Origin: Flavobacterium flavigenum
GTDB taxonomy: Bacteria > Bacteroidota > Bacteroidia > Flavobacteriales > Flavobacteriaceae
DNA length: 64,000 bases
Direction of reading: 5' to 3'
NCBI RefSeq assembly: GCF_027111255.2
Contig: NZ_CP114285.2
Coordinates: 868,001 to 932,000, forward strand
A program made the translations under genes and the position numbers. The notes beneath the pieces are model-generated. The model was not told the origin of the DNA, did not search any database, and saw only the letters and a program-made list of their open reading frames with translations. Of this stretch, positions 47,545 through 57,475 are shown one piece after another; within the stretch, counting starts at the first letter, position 1; every line of letters begins with the position of its first letter.

Positions 47545-47574
47545 GTTTTAAAAAAGTAATTTAAAGTTTTTCAA

Positions 47575-47955
47575 TTAATCTGTGATCAATTGGAATTTTA
47601 CGGGTTGAAAAAATACATTAGAATTTTTCTCAAAATAAATCCCATTTTCTTTTTTATCTAATTTTACCTTATAATTATGAATCATGGTAGCTTGTGCAAT
47701 TACATTTACATGGTAAATATCCCCAATTTTGTTTTCTTTTGATATATCCTGAACAATACCATTAATAACAATCGATTTAGGAACAACAGCAGCATTCTTT
47801 AATTCAAAACTAACTACATATCCTCTCTCACTATTCCTGCTATAACTTTTGTATGTTTGGTTTTTAATATCTAAAAGATGTCCTGAACACGAAAAAAGAA
47901 AAAAAAACCCGAAAAAAAATAATAGAAAGACGGTTTTTGGAATACTATTTCTCAT
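47575..47955 (-). CDS. Small lipoprotein, unknown function
   Basis: A 126-residue protein. A hydrophobic signal with lipobox FLFSC (Cys at about 23) is followed by about 100 residues of mixed beta character (GYVVSFELKNAAVVPKSIVI). No domain recognised. It is divergent from the S41 peptidase gene, with 44 nt between the two start codons, so the two promoters overlap or are shared. A functional link with the peptidase is possible. Confidence 0.6.
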   Translation of the reverse strand: MRNSIPKTVFLLFFFGFFFLFSCSGHLLDIKNQTYKSYSRNSERGYVVSFELKNAAVVPKSIVINGIVQDISKENKIGDIYHVNVIAQATMIHNYKVKLDKKENGIYFEKNSNVFFQPVKFQLITD

Positions 47956-47999
47956 ACTTTTGGCGTTTTATAACCACAAATTTAACGATTGAAAAAACA

Positions 48000-49496
48000 A
48001 TGAAATTAAAATATATTGTTAAAACATTACTTATAGGATTGTTTTTTACAGCTTGCAGCAAGGATTCTGATTCTAATGAAACTACAGCTAGCGAGCCAGA
48101 CGAGATTAATAATTTTGTCTGGAAAGCTATGAATTCCTGGTACTACTGGCAACCCAACGTTACTAATTTGTCCGACAGCAAAATCGCTTCTACCACAACA
48201 TATGACAATTTTATTAACGGAAAAACTCCCGATGCGCTTTTTTATTCACTCCTATATCAAAGAGGAACAGTTGATAGATTCTCCTGGATTGAAAACAGTA
48301 ATGAAATAGTGAATGCTTCAAAAATTGCAGAAGTCGAAAAAAAAGGTGGTTTTAGCTATGGAATTTATCCTAAAGATGCATCCAATACAAATATGGTAGC
48401 TTTAATTAACTACATTGTACCTGGCTCACCAGCAGCTTTGGCGGGATTGAAAAGAGGCGACGTTATTACGAAAATAAATGGAAGCCAGCTTACTTCAAGT
48501 AATTATGACCAATTAGAAAATACACAATTCACAATTACTTTGGCAGCAAGCGTGCAATTTATAAACAGTAGTTTAGTAACCACTGACAAAGCAGGAACTG
48601 TGACTGTAACAAAAGCAGAAATTAACGAAAACCCGGTTGCTTATTACGAAAAGAAAGTATATGGCAGCAAAAACATTGGTTATTTGGTTTATAATGGTTT
48701 TAAATCAGATTATAATGACGAACTCAATGTGGCTTTCGCTAAAATGCAATCGGATGGAATTAACGAATTGGTTTTGGATTTAAGATATAATGGAGGTGGC
48801 TCATTAGAAACTGCAGTTGCCCTGGCGCAAATGATTAATGGCAGTTTTACCAACAAACCCTACATTTACTTAGACTTCAATAATAAACATAATAGTGAAG
48901 ATGGCTATGAAAATCTTTCCGAAAAAGTAAACATTTTTAACCTGGTTGATAACGAACCAACTTTTCAGAGAGAAGAAAGTATAAACAGCCTTGCTTTGAC
49001 AAAAATATATGTGCTGATAAGTTTTCAAACCGCTTCTGCCAGCGAGCTTACCATACAATGTCTAAAAAAATACATTAACGTAATCACAATAGGCGAAGAA
49101 ACAGTTGGAAAATTTGTAGGATCCAACACGCTATACGATTCCCCTGCTTATAATTATATCTCCTATGCCAATCGAAATACTAAACACAAATGGCAATTGC
49201 AACCCATTACCTTTTCATATTATAACAAAGACAAAGACGAAAATCCAGCGAAAATCATACCTGATTACGAAATTAATCCATATAGTACTTTCTTTAATCT
49301 GGTTGAATTTGGAAACGTAAAAGATCCTTATTTGAAGAAAGCCCTTGAATTAATTACAGGCCAAACCCTGCGAACTACAGCAAAAGCCGCCAATACTTCT
49401 TTGTCCTTTAATATTAGTAATCTTGCTGCATTCAACCCTACAAATACTGCCAAAGGTTTATATATCGAGGATTTTAAAAGGTTGAAAAAACAATAA
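48000..49496 (+). CDS. S41-family peptidase lipoprotein with PDZ domain
   Basis: A 498-residue lipoprotein. I chose the ATG that gives a proper lipobox (FFTACSKDS, Cys19). It has a PDZ domain (GSPAALAGLKRGDVITKING) and the S41 tail-specific-protease domain: the nucleophile serine lies near residue 348 in QTASASEL and the general-base lysine downstream in VGKFVGS. The family degrades or processes envelope proteins. A C-terminal segment of about 50 residues carries no obvious domain. Confidence 0.88.
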   Translation: MKLKYIVKTLLIGLFFTACSKDSDSNETTASEPDEINNFVWKAMNSWYYWQPNVTNLSDSKIASTTTYDNFINGKTPDALFYSLLYQRGTVDRFSWIENSNEIVNASKIAEVEKKGGFSYGIYPKDASNTNMVALINYIVPGSPAALAGLKRGDVITKINGSQLTSSNYDQLENTQFTITLAASVQFINSSLVTTDKAGTVTVTKAEINENPVAYYEKKVYGSKNIGYLVYNGFKSDYNDELNVAFAKMQSDGINELVLDLRYNGGGSLETAVALAQMINGSFTNKPYIYLDFNNKHNSEDGYENLSEKVNIFNLVDNEPTFQREESINSLALTKIYVLISFQTASASELTIQCLKKYINVITIGEETVGKFVGSNTLYDSPAYNYISYANRNTKHKWQLQPITFSYYNKDKDENPAKIIPDYEINPYSTFFNLVEFGNVKDPYLKKALELITGQTLRTTAKAANTSLSFNISNLAAFNPTNTAKGLYIEDFKRLKKQ

Positions 49497-49639
49497 AAGC
49501 AACGGAATTAAAATCATCAGTCCCCAACTCTCTGAAGTGTTCCTTTCTAACGCACTTTTCATAAGGAACTCTTCGGGAAACAGCAAAATTTTTGACGAAA
49601 CAATATGACCCATATGCTTTTATTCTCTGCCGATTGCTT

Positions 49640-50112
49640 AACTATCTATCATTTTATATTAACAATCAATAAATTTAATTAATTGTTTGGGCATGGCCTC
49701 CTGTTCTTTTCTGTTTGGATGGTTACCTCTTTCTTTATAAGGAAAAAATAAGGTATATATTTTTTTATCGTGCAACTGATCAACGGCTTTTTGGATATAG
49801 CCCGGCCATTCAGAACCAGTCCTTGTAGCATCCATATTACCTAATGCTCAAATTATACTCGACCCAAGGATATTTGCTTCTGACTGAACGAACAAAATTA
49901 GCGTACGACTGAATTATAAAAGTTTCTGATGGTTTCTCTGTGCAAAATCTGCGCTTAAACTGTTCATTTTCCGGTTTGTTTACGATCCATGAATCATTCT
50001 GAAAAAGATTAATCACTACAATATCTGGTGTGTACTTTGCAAAATTCCATTTACTTAAAGGATCCAATGAAAGCAAATAATACTTATATGTTTAGTTTTT
50101 TAAATTGATCAT
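49640..50112 (-). pseudogene. Truncated duplicate of the SGNH esterase gene
   Basis: Compared with the intact gene at 54008-55093, the last about 140 codons and the start-codon region are present, but about 620 nt of the middle are deleted; the joint is near 50062. In the start region one A is missing, so the frame ends after six codons. Further changes (for example near 49850) break the frame again. Similarity also covers the flanking 5' region to about 50172. A short open frame at 49837-50076 is part of this remnant, not a gene. Confidence 0.85.
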
Positions 50113-50390
50113 ACTATAAAATTGAAAATCAGGTCCTGTCGCATTTATCAGAATTTAATATAAGTTTTTTTATGATTTTAACTTTAAGTCAACAATTTTC
50201 AGAATAACAATCCTTCATAATGATTCCTGTATTGTCTTAATTACTTTATTAAGACAAAAGATTCAGATAAATCTGGAATTTTTATGTTTCATTTAAACTT
50301 CTTATTTGCAGATATTATATTAAAAACTTAAAATCATGATCTGAATATAATGAGTATCATATTGTAATAAGTAAAACTTTTGCAAAAAAT

Positions 50391-50416
50391 AAAGGCACCT
50401 GATTATCAGATGCCTT
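50391..50416 (-). terminator. Terminator of the cold shock gene
   Basis: AAAGGCACCTG and CAGATGCCTTT form the stem with one mismatch; the minus strand then reads TTTATTTTTTG. It starts about 23 nt after the cold-shock stop. Confidence 0.75.
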
Positions 50417-50438
50417 TATAATTAATGTGATAGTATAG

Positions 50439-50630
50439 TTATGCTACAACTACGTTTACTGCGTTTGGACCTTTACGGCCTTCTTCAATATCATATCGTA
50501 CTTCATCATTTTGACGAATGTTTTCTGACAAACCTGAAACATGAACAAAAACTTCATCTCCGCCATTATTAGGAGTTATGAATCCAAAACCTTTTTCTTC
50601 ATTGAAGAATTTTACTGTACCTTCTTGCAT
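50439..50630 (-). CDS. CspA-family cold shock protein
   Basis: A 63-residue single-stranded nucleic-acid-binding protein. RNP1 is KGFGFI (13-18) and RNP2 is VFVHVS (27-32). It acts as an RNA chaperone. A 5' region of more than 300 nt without genes lies upstream, and cold-shock genes often have long leaders. Confidence 0.95.
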   Translation of the reverse strand: MQEGTVKFFNEEKGFGFITPNNGGDEVFVHVSGLSENIRQNDEVRYDIEEGRKGPNAVNVVVA

Positions 50631-50943
50631 TTTAATATATTTAATTGTTCAAAGATAACTTTATTTAATTAGAACTAATTGAATTTGAGAATTTTATTTC
50701 CAAATAAATTATTATCTCATTAAAATTGCTGAAATATACCTTAAAGCATAGATCTTTTTAGAAAATCTAATAGTATAATTAAAAACGAAATCACTATATA
50801 CGAAATTGATTGTTTGAAAATATGGATTCTTTGCTTTACAATTCACGTCTATACGTATAAGAATTAAAAAAAGTTATTTTGATATAAAAAGTAAAAATGG
50901 TAATATAACTTTATTTACATTTTAATTTTTACACAGAAAATGT
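50631..50943. other. Intergenic region, cold-shock leader
   Basis: Some 313 nt, strongly AT-rich. It should hold the cold-shock promoter and leader. I could not assign either with confidence. Confidence 0.4.
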
Positions 50944-51333
50944 CTAATCACTAATATTTAATACATCTTTCAAAATATTTTTTAAATCTTCAAAATTGTA
51001 CGGTTTTGAAATAAAAAATTCATTTCCATTAGTCAACAAGAGCTGTTCAGCAGCTTCCTTAGAATAAGCCGAGTATAAAATAACAGGAATATCTTTTAAT
51101 CGTTTTTCATTCCTGATTTGTATTATGAATTCCTGTCCGTTCATGTCGGGCATATTATAATCCAAAAAGATAATATCTGGCAGCAATTCAGACTTTCGGA
51201 GCTTTACAAGAGCTTGATTTGGATTTTTCTCATCTGTATATAGTATATCATTCCCAAGTGATTTGACTGCCTCTTTAAAGATCTCTCTGTCATCATCGTC
51301 ATCATCTATTAAAAGTATATTTTGATACTGCAT
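50944..51333 (-). CDS. Single-domain response regulator
   Basis: A 129-residue receiver. It begins with an unusually acidic run (LLIDDDDDDREIF); the phosphorylated Asp58 is in PDIIFLDYNMPDMNG, Ser88 is the switch and Lys110 precedes Pro. No output domain. It resembles the Rcp1-type receivers found beside phytochrome-like and other kinases. No kinase is adjacent. Confidence 0.87.
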   Translation of the reverse strand: MQYQNILLIDDDDDDREIFKEAVKSLGNDILYTDEKNPNQALVKLRKSELLPDIIFLDYNMPDMNGQEFIIQIRNEKRLKDIPVILYSAYSKEAAEQLLLTNGNEFFISKPYNFEDLKNILKDVLNISD

Positions 51334-51760
51334 AACGTTTCTTTTTGACTGGCCATTATCATGATCTAACCAATAGTTAATTTTGTACTTCTTAACTCAA
51401 AATTCAATAATTATTTCCCATATAAACTTATTATTTATCATATAGAATACTTTAATCTAGCATATAAGTAAAATTAAACTATAATATACATGACAATTTA
51501 TACAACCACTTGCAATTGTTATAGAATATAGACCTAAAAAGGATATTGTTTACAACCAGTGTATGCTATTCATAAGTTCATGTTCTTATCCTAATTCCAG
51601 GCAGATAAAAAACTACTAATATTAAATATAGTTTAGAATGAGGCACTTAAAATTAATTACTTATGTACTTTATAGAAAAGTAATTACACAACCATCCAAA
51701 ATTATCTTAAAATTTTTGAAGTTTATCTAAATAAAACAATCGGGATAGCCTTAGCAGTCA
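51334..51760. other. Intergenic region between two receiver genes
   Basis: Some 427 nt, AT-rich. I find no gene, repeat or strong hairpin. Confidence 0.5.
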
Positions 51761-52267
51761 CTAATCCTCCATGGTATTGTTTTCAGAAATAAAAAATATT
51801 TTTTTTAAAGGATTTATTAGAGCTTTTTTCCAATAAAGAAAAAAGACTTTTTTTAAAACGAGAATAAAACCTGCAAATGAACTAGGTTTTTGTATATAGA
51901 GGTCTGCTCCTTTATTGAAAGTATCCTCTATATCTTTAGGATGATTGGAAGTTGATAACATAACTGCAGGAATGTCCTTAAGTTTTTTATCATTCTTTAT
52001 TTCTGCCAATGCTTCCTTACCACCTTTAACAGGCATATTTATATCTATAAAAATAATATCTGGTTTCTGTTCAGTCTCATCCTTCAAGATGTCAACTAGT
52101 TCTTCACCATTTCCTACCGTAATAATTTCAGTAGGAACTTTTGTTGCATCTACTGCATCAATAAATAATTCCTTATCATCATTATCATCTTCAGCCAATA
52201 TAATTTTCAATGGCTCATTTTCTTTTAAATCTTTATTATTTAAGGGTGAATTTTCAGCACTTATCAT
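51761..52267 (-). CDS. Single-domain response regulator with hydrophobic tail
   Basis: A 168-residue protein. The first 20 residues are a polar extension; the receiver spans about 21-145 (Asp27-Asp28, phosphorylated Asp75 in PDIIFIDINMP, Thr106, Lys127). After the receiver, a Phe/Leu/Lys-rich tail (FILVLKKVFFLYWKK onward to about 160) could be an amphipathic helix that touches the membrane. It has no DNA-binding domain. It is one of four separate single receivers in a 10-kb stretch. Confidence 0.85.
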   Translation of the reverse strand: MISAENSPLNNKDLKENEPLKIILAEDDNDDKELFIDAVDATKVPTEIITVGNGEELVDILKDETEQKPDIIFIDINMPVKGGKEALAEIKNDKKLKDIPAVMLSTSNHPKDIEDTFNKGADLYIQKPSSFAGFILVLKKVFFLYWKKALINPLKKIFFISENNTMED

Positions 52268-52474
52268 ATTGAAGTAGTTTTACAATTCAAAAGTACAGCA
52301 TAAATGCCTAATAAGTTTCGTTAAAACAGAAATCTTAAAATTAATAAAATTTGAAAACACAATCAAATACTACTTAATTTAACTGTTATGTAAGACTAAA
52401 TAAATTCATTTTAAAAAATTATCGCTATTTTTAACCAGTATTTAACCTCAAAATAACCGACTACATTACCAAAA

Positions 52475-53829
52475 ATGAAAAAAATATTCCTCATATTCTT
52501 AATTGCAACCTTATATTCGTTCAATATTAATGAAGAAATAATAATTGTTTCGGGTAAAATCATAAATACAAAAATAAAACAATTCGAATTAAGGGAGAAT
52601 TACTCGACAAAGAAATAAAGCTCAAAACAGATGGTAGTTTTTCAGAAAACCTGGCATTAGAATTTGATGGCATATATAGAATCGAAACTACTAAAAACAG
52701 TATTCCTATATATCTGTCTAAAGATTCTAAACTGGAAATATATGCTGATGACGCAAAACTGAATACCACTTTAAAATTTACAGGCAAAGGATATATAGAG
52801 AATCAATATCTTGCCAAAAAACAGCTTATAATTTCTGCAACTCCCGATGATCAACTTTATAAACTTAATGAAAATGAATTTCTGAAAAGGCTTCAGGAAA
52901 TAAAAACTTCGGTTAATAATTTATATCTCAAAACAAAATTTACTGATATGGGATTCAAAGAAAAAGAAGCCAGAAGCATTTATTATTTGGAGCAAAAGCA
53001 TTTATTATTCTATAAAAAATATCATTCTTACTATGCCAAATTAGATAGTTTTGATGTTTCTCAAACATATCCAAAGTTTGATAAAACAATGGATTTAGAC
53101 ACTAATTCTGATTTTTTATTCTCAAATCAATATCAGGACATTGTTGTACAGAATTTCTATGAAAACATCAAAACTGATGAAGAAGGCAATCTAATGTATT
53201 TCGCTAAAAATGCAATTCCCCAAATTAAAGCCTTAAAAAGTCAAAGCATAAAAAATCGTTTGATTGAAAACTTATCATACGATATAAACATTGAGAATGA
53301 GAGTTATGATAAAATATATCACGAATTTTTATTGATTACAAATGATCCAATATTAAAACGAAAACTCACAGCCAATTATAATGCGGCAAATGCTTTACAG
53401 CCTGGAAATACAGCTCCAGGTTTTAATTATGAAAATCAAAAAGGAGGAAAAACTTCTTTAGAAAATCTGAAAGGAAAATATGTTTATATTGATCTTTGGG
53501 CAACATGGTGTGGCCCATGTCGTGAGGAAATTCCGTTTCTTCAAAAAGTAGAAGAAAAATATAAAGGCAAAAATATTGAGTTTGTCAGTATTTCAATAGA
53601 TGCAATAAAGGATCAGCCAAAATGGAGTAAATTTATTGTAGATAAAAAATTAGGAGGAACTCAATTGTTAGCAGAAAATGAATGGGAATCCAAAATAATG
53701 AAAGATTATAGTGTTCAGGGAGTTCCCACATTTATCCTTGTTGACCCAAATGGTAATATTGTTACTGCACGTGCACCAAAACCATCTGACCCAAAACTTA
53801 TTGAATTATTAAATAGTTTGAGAATTTAA
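52475..53829 (+). pseudogene. TlpA-like thioredoxin protein, frameshifted near the 5' end
   Basis: The ATG at 52475 begins a signal-peptide-like start (KKIFLIFLIATLYSF), but the frame stops at 52618. From 52570 on, another frame is open to 53829 and encodes a continuous protein: IRIKGELLDKEIKL, then a helical middle, then a thioredoxin domain with the redox site WATWCGPC (TlpA/ResA type). The two frames join if one A is added in the A-run at 52570-52574. Without the shift, translation could begin only at an internal ATG (52948), which would lose the signal peptide. Sequencing error, slippage or true inactivation are all possible. The domain call is firm. Confidence 0.8.
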
Positions 53830-54007
53830 TTATCCGATGACGAGGATCCCACTCTTTCCATAATTTTATTTTCACCACCAATATCATGTTTAGCTAAGAG
53901 ATACAACAAACCATTGTGTTTAATGGGACAAAGAAAGTCCCTCAAGTTTTAACGCTTTTTATCAAAACTTTTAGGTTAATCTATTCCTGTATCTTTTGCT
54001 TAACCAT

Positions 54008-55093
54008 CTACCATTTTATATTACGATCAATAAATTCAATTAGCTGTTTTGACATGGCCTCCTGTTCTTTTCTGTTTGGATGGTTACCTCTTTCCTTATA
54101 AGGAAAAAATACCGTATATATTTTTTTATCATGTAACTGATCAACGGCTTTTTTGATATAGCCCGGCCATTCAGAACCAGTCGTTGTAGCATCCATATTA
54201 CCTAATGCACAAATTATACTAGCAGAAGGATATTTGCTTCTGACTGAACGAACAAAATTAGCGTACGACTGAATTATAAAAGTTTCTGAGGGTTTCTCTG
54301 TGCCAAATCTGCGCTTAAACTGTTCATTTTCTGGTTTGTTTACAATCCAGGAATCATTCTGAAAAAGATTAATCACTACAATATCTGGTGTGTACTTTGC
54401 AAAATCCCATTTACTTAAAGAATCCAGCGGTGCTGTACGATCGTAGGTTTCAGGCATAATTTCAGGGAACCAGCTTACTGTAATTCCTATCCCACTGCGC
54501 GCAATGATAAACGGTTTAGCATTATAATGTCTGGCTGTTATAGCCGCATAAGTATAATAGTTGTTGAAATCTTCCGGATATCCTGAGTCATTACCTCGTT
54601 CCGGCACATCTACACCGTGTCCTGCTGTAATGGAATTTCCATAGAATTCAATTTTTCTGGTACGATGGTCAGGATTCTTCAATAATTTTGTTTCCCCATA
54701 AAGCTCAAATCCATAAAATACATTTACCGATGTAGAATTTGATAGCTTATATATTTCTAATGTATGGATACCCGGGCTAAGATCTTTTGCTATATTTATC
54801 GTTTTGAGGGTATTATCTGTTTCAAACTTAAAAGGCTTTTTATCGTCTTTATCAATGATGGCGTAAAAAAATGCTTTTTCTTTTAAAGACTTCATTTTTA
54901 CTGAAACGCCTGATCCTTTAAAGGTTATACCAGCTGTAGTACCAGGCCAGTAAATCATAGTAGAGTCTGCTGTAACATCTACCCTGCCCGTGTAATTGAT
55001 TCTGGCATTATCGGGCTTAACAAACTCTTGTGAATATGAGTACGAAATGAAAGCAAATAATCCTAATATATGTAGTTTTTTTAAATTGATCAT
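54008..55093 (-). CDS. SGNH/GDSL-type carbohydrate esterase (CE2-like)
   Basis: A 361-residue secreted hydrolase. It has a signal peptide (1-21), a jelly-roll N-terminal domain (about 30-135) as in CE2 acetyl-esterases, then the SGNH domain: the nucleophile Ser near 153 in EFYGNSITAGHG, the block-V-type IVVINLFQND, and the C-terminal GNHPNRKEQ with the catalytic His. The likely substrate is O-acetyl groups on a plant polysaccharide such as xylan. It stands alone; an AraC regulator is the nearest neighbour. A broken duplicate lies 4 kb away. Confidence 0.88.
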   Translation of the reverse strand: MINLKKLHILGLFAFISYSYSQEFVKPDNARINYTGRVDVTADSTMIYWPGTTAGITFKGSGVSVKMKSLKEKAFFYAIIDKDDKKPFKFETDNTLKTINIAKDLSPGIHTLEIYKLSNSTSVNVFYGFELYGETKLLKNPDHRTRKIEFYGNSITAGHGVDVPERGNDSGYPEDFNNYYTYAAITARHYNAKPFIIARSGIGITVSWFPEIMPETYDRTAPLDSLSKWDFAKYTPDIVVINLFQNDSWIVNKPENEQFKRRFGTEKPSETFIIQSYANFVRSVRSKYPSASIICALGNMDATTTGSEWPGYIKKAVDQLHDKKIYTVFFPYKERGNHPNRKEQEAMSKQLIEFIDRNIKW

Positions 55094-55477
55094 ACTATAA
55101 AATTGAAAGTTAAGTCCTGTCGCATTTGCCAGAATTAAATATAAGTTTTTTTTAAAGCAGTTTGAATGCTAATTTACAGAATGGATTTAATATAATATCC
55201 TTTCTTATTCTATTTTAGCGACACCCTTTTGTTTTCGTATCACGACTTAGCCGTTTCAGATATAAAATTTTAAAGTGTTAGTAAGTGTATTCCATTTAAT
55301 GTCGGTAAATATCATTTTCCTTACAAAAAGAAAAAATTAAAGTAATCATAAATACTAAATTATATTAGGGAACTGTTTCGGCTTGGCACTTTTCTGAGAC
55401 CTTCCACACAGCCTCTAACATAATTTAGGTTTAAATAACTATTTTTATCAACTTCTTTTACAAAAAATTAGTTCAAA
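55094..55477. other. Intergenic region, esterase / AraC regulator
   Basis: Some 384 nt between diverging genes. The first 75 nt next to the esterase recur beside its pseudogene copy. The rest is AT-rich with no element I can name. Confidence 0.5.
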
Positions 55478-56353
55478 ATGAAGACATTCAAATTCTTAAA
55501 AAATAAATATAATGTTGAGCTGCTAATTGATATTGGTACATATAAAGACATTCCATATTATTTTTTTGAAAGTGAGCTCCATCATACAGATTTTTATGAA
55601 CTTATATTTTTCTCCAAAGGAAATGGCTATTTAGAACTTGATCATCAAAGAATTGAAATTTCAGATAAAACCGTCCTTTTTATTTCACCATTTCAAAAAA
55701 GAAGATGGTTTTTGGACAAAACTAAAATTGAATCTTATTTTTTATTTTTCCAGGATAGTTTTCTGTCTGATTTTTTCTCAGATAAACTATTTTCCTTCAG
55801 GCTGCAGTTTTTCTACAACAAAACAAAACCACTATATCTAAAAGTGAATGATGACTTCTTTTTGCAGTTGGCAAATATAATTCAGGAGCTGATCAGTGAA
55901 ATAAAAACATTCAAATCAGATAGCGAACATATTATAAGGGCATTGTTATATTTTATACTAATCAAACTCAATCGTACTTATGCACAGCATTATCAACTGT
56001 CTTCAGAAACAGAAAATAACAGCATTGCGTATATGTTTAAAGAAATTTTGCAAAGTAAAGTCTGTAAAGTAAGAAACATTGACTATTACTCGCAAGAGTT
56101 AGGTATTAGCAGAGTAACACTAAATAAATGCATCAAAAAGCAATTTGGGGTTACCGCCTCTGAAATGATAAACGAATTTATTCTCTTTGAAATAAAGACT
56201 CTGCTAAACTATACGAAACTTAATATAAATGAAATTTCGGCCCTGCTACAATTCTCCCATGCGAATCATTTAACGCGTTTCTTCAAGGCGCAAACAGGGA
56301 TTTCACCAAAAGAATTCAGAAATACTTATCAAAATGGTAGTTCTTTTATCTAA
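55478..56353 (+). CDS. AraC-family transcriptional regulator
   Basis: A 291-residue regulator with an N-terminal cupin-like effector domain (about 20-110: LDHQRIEISDKTVLFISPFQ) and a C-terminal pair of helix-turn-helices (about 190-285: SQELGISRVTLNKCIKKQFG and the end FFKAQTGISPKEFRN). The family usually responds to a sugar or another small molecule. It faces away from the esterase and towards the DUF1080-like gene; either could be a target. Confidence 0.9.
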   Translation: MKTFKFLKNKYNVELLIDIGTYKDIPYYFFESELHHTDFYELIFFSKGNGYLELDHQRIEISDKTVLFISPFQKRRWFLDKTKIESYFLFFQDSFLSDFFSDKLFSFRLQFFYNKTKPLYLKVNDDFFLQLANIIQELISEIKTFKSDSEHIIRALLYFILIKLNRTYAQHYQLSSETENNSIAYMFKEILQSKVCKVRNIDYYSQELGISRVTLNKCIKKQFGVTASEMINEFILFEIKTLLNYTKLNINEISALLQFSHANHLTRFFKAQTGISPKEFRNTYQNGSSFI

Positions 56354-56505
56354 CTGGTCATTATCCTTTTTTTATGTGTACTATTTTTGTACATGAGAAT
56401 ATTTTCACCGAAAAACAACAGGCCATTTCGTATTAAAATCACTAGAGAATGTGATCTTCTCTATTTTGGAATCACCTAACTCTTAAAACATAAAATAGCA
56501 TTTCA

Positions 56506-57162
56506 ATGAAAAAGCAAATCCAGTTTATATCTACTTTGACATTATTTCCCTTATTTCTATTCGGCCAACTCCGACAAGACATTGATCTCGTTAATCTTTA
56601 CAGTAATGGAAAACTCAAATCTGTAAATAGAGAAATTAAAATCGTTTCGGTTGATAGTGGAGCATATCTAAAAATAAAAGAAAATAAAAAGGAAGGTATT
56701 GTATGGTTGCCTGTAAAAGACTTTAAAAACGGTACAATTCAAATACAAATGCGGGGAAAAGACGTTTTTCAACGAAGTTTTATTGGAATCGCTTTTCATG
56801 GTGCCGATGATAATAATTATGATGCTGTTTATTGTCGTCCTTTCAATTTTTTTGCAAAAGACTCTGTTCGGAGAATTCATGCTGTTCAATATATTTCACA
56901 TCCCGATTTTACCTGGGAAAAATTAAGAAAAGAAAGAAATGCAGTTTTTGAGAAAGAAATTATCAATCCGCCAAATCCTAACGATTGGTTTACATTGAAA
57001 TTAGTAATTGATAGCACAACTGTTAAAGCTTATATAAATGATGCGGCACAGCCTTCGCTGATAGTCGAAAAACTCAACAACCGAAAATCAGGAAAATTAG
57101 GGCTATTTACAGCAGACAGCAGCGGAGGAGACTTTAAAAATATCAAGATAAGTGATAACTAA
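56506..57162 (+). CDS. Secreted DUF1080-like (concanavalin-fold) protein
   Basis: A 218-residue protein with a signal peptide (1-20, ends LFGQ) and one beta-sandwich domain resembling the DUF1080 / 3-keto-disaccharide hydrolase group: IVWLPVKDFKNGTIQIQMRG, YDAVYCRPFNFF and NDWFTLKLVI, ending in KLGLFTADSSGGDFKNIKI. These usually bind or cleave sugars. The catalytic residues of the hydrolase are not clearly seen, so binding is as likely. It follows the AraC gene by 152 nt on the same strand. Confidence 0.7.
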   Translation: MKKQIQFISTLTLFPLFLFGQLRQDIDLVNLYSNGKLKSVNREIKIVSVDSGAYLKIKENKKEGIVWLPVKDFKNGTIQIQMRGKDVFQRSFIGIAFHGADDNNYDAVYCRPFNFFAKDSVRRIHAVQYISHPDFTWEKLRKERNAVFEKEIINPPNPNDWFTLKLVIDSTTVKAYINDAAQPSLIVEKLNNRKSGKLGLFTADSSGGDFKNIKISDN

Positions 57163-57475
57163 TGGTAATATTAATGTAAAATTACAGGAACAAATCTAAA
57201 TACCTTTTTCAGAAAACAAGAGAAAGTTTTAGTTTTACATGCACTACCATAATCAATTATTTATATTCTAAATTTAAAAAATCATCTAGCCATTTAACGT
57301 CAAACATATACTTTAAATACTCCGGAAAATCTTTAGAGAATCCTGTTCACAACTAATACAAATGGCTTCAGAAAAAAATCTGAAGCCATTTCTCTTTAAG
57401 CTAAATATAAAAATTACGATACTTGTAAAGAATTTATAATTCGTTACAAAGCAAAAAATACTTTATAGAACAAAA
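57163..57475. other. Convergent intergenic region with a terminator
   Basis: Some 313 nt. The only element is the bidirectional terminator at 57360-57391. Confidence 0.6.
57360..57391. terminator. Bidirectional terminator
   Basis: A perfect 13-bp stem, AAATGGCTTCAGA with TCTGAAGCCATTT, with a 6-nt A-loop. It lies between the DUF1080-like gene (plus) and the M13 peptidase gene (minus). Confidence 0.85.

Noticed and set aside
49837..50076. A 79-residue gene within the esterase duplicate
   Set aside because: It is the surviving middle of a deleted and frameshifted copy and has no start of its own.
52570..52574. Programmed -1 frameshift site in the thioredoxin gene
   Set aside because: There is no X XXY YYZ heptamer and no evident downstream stimulatory structure; simple slippage or an error is more likely, though not excluded.
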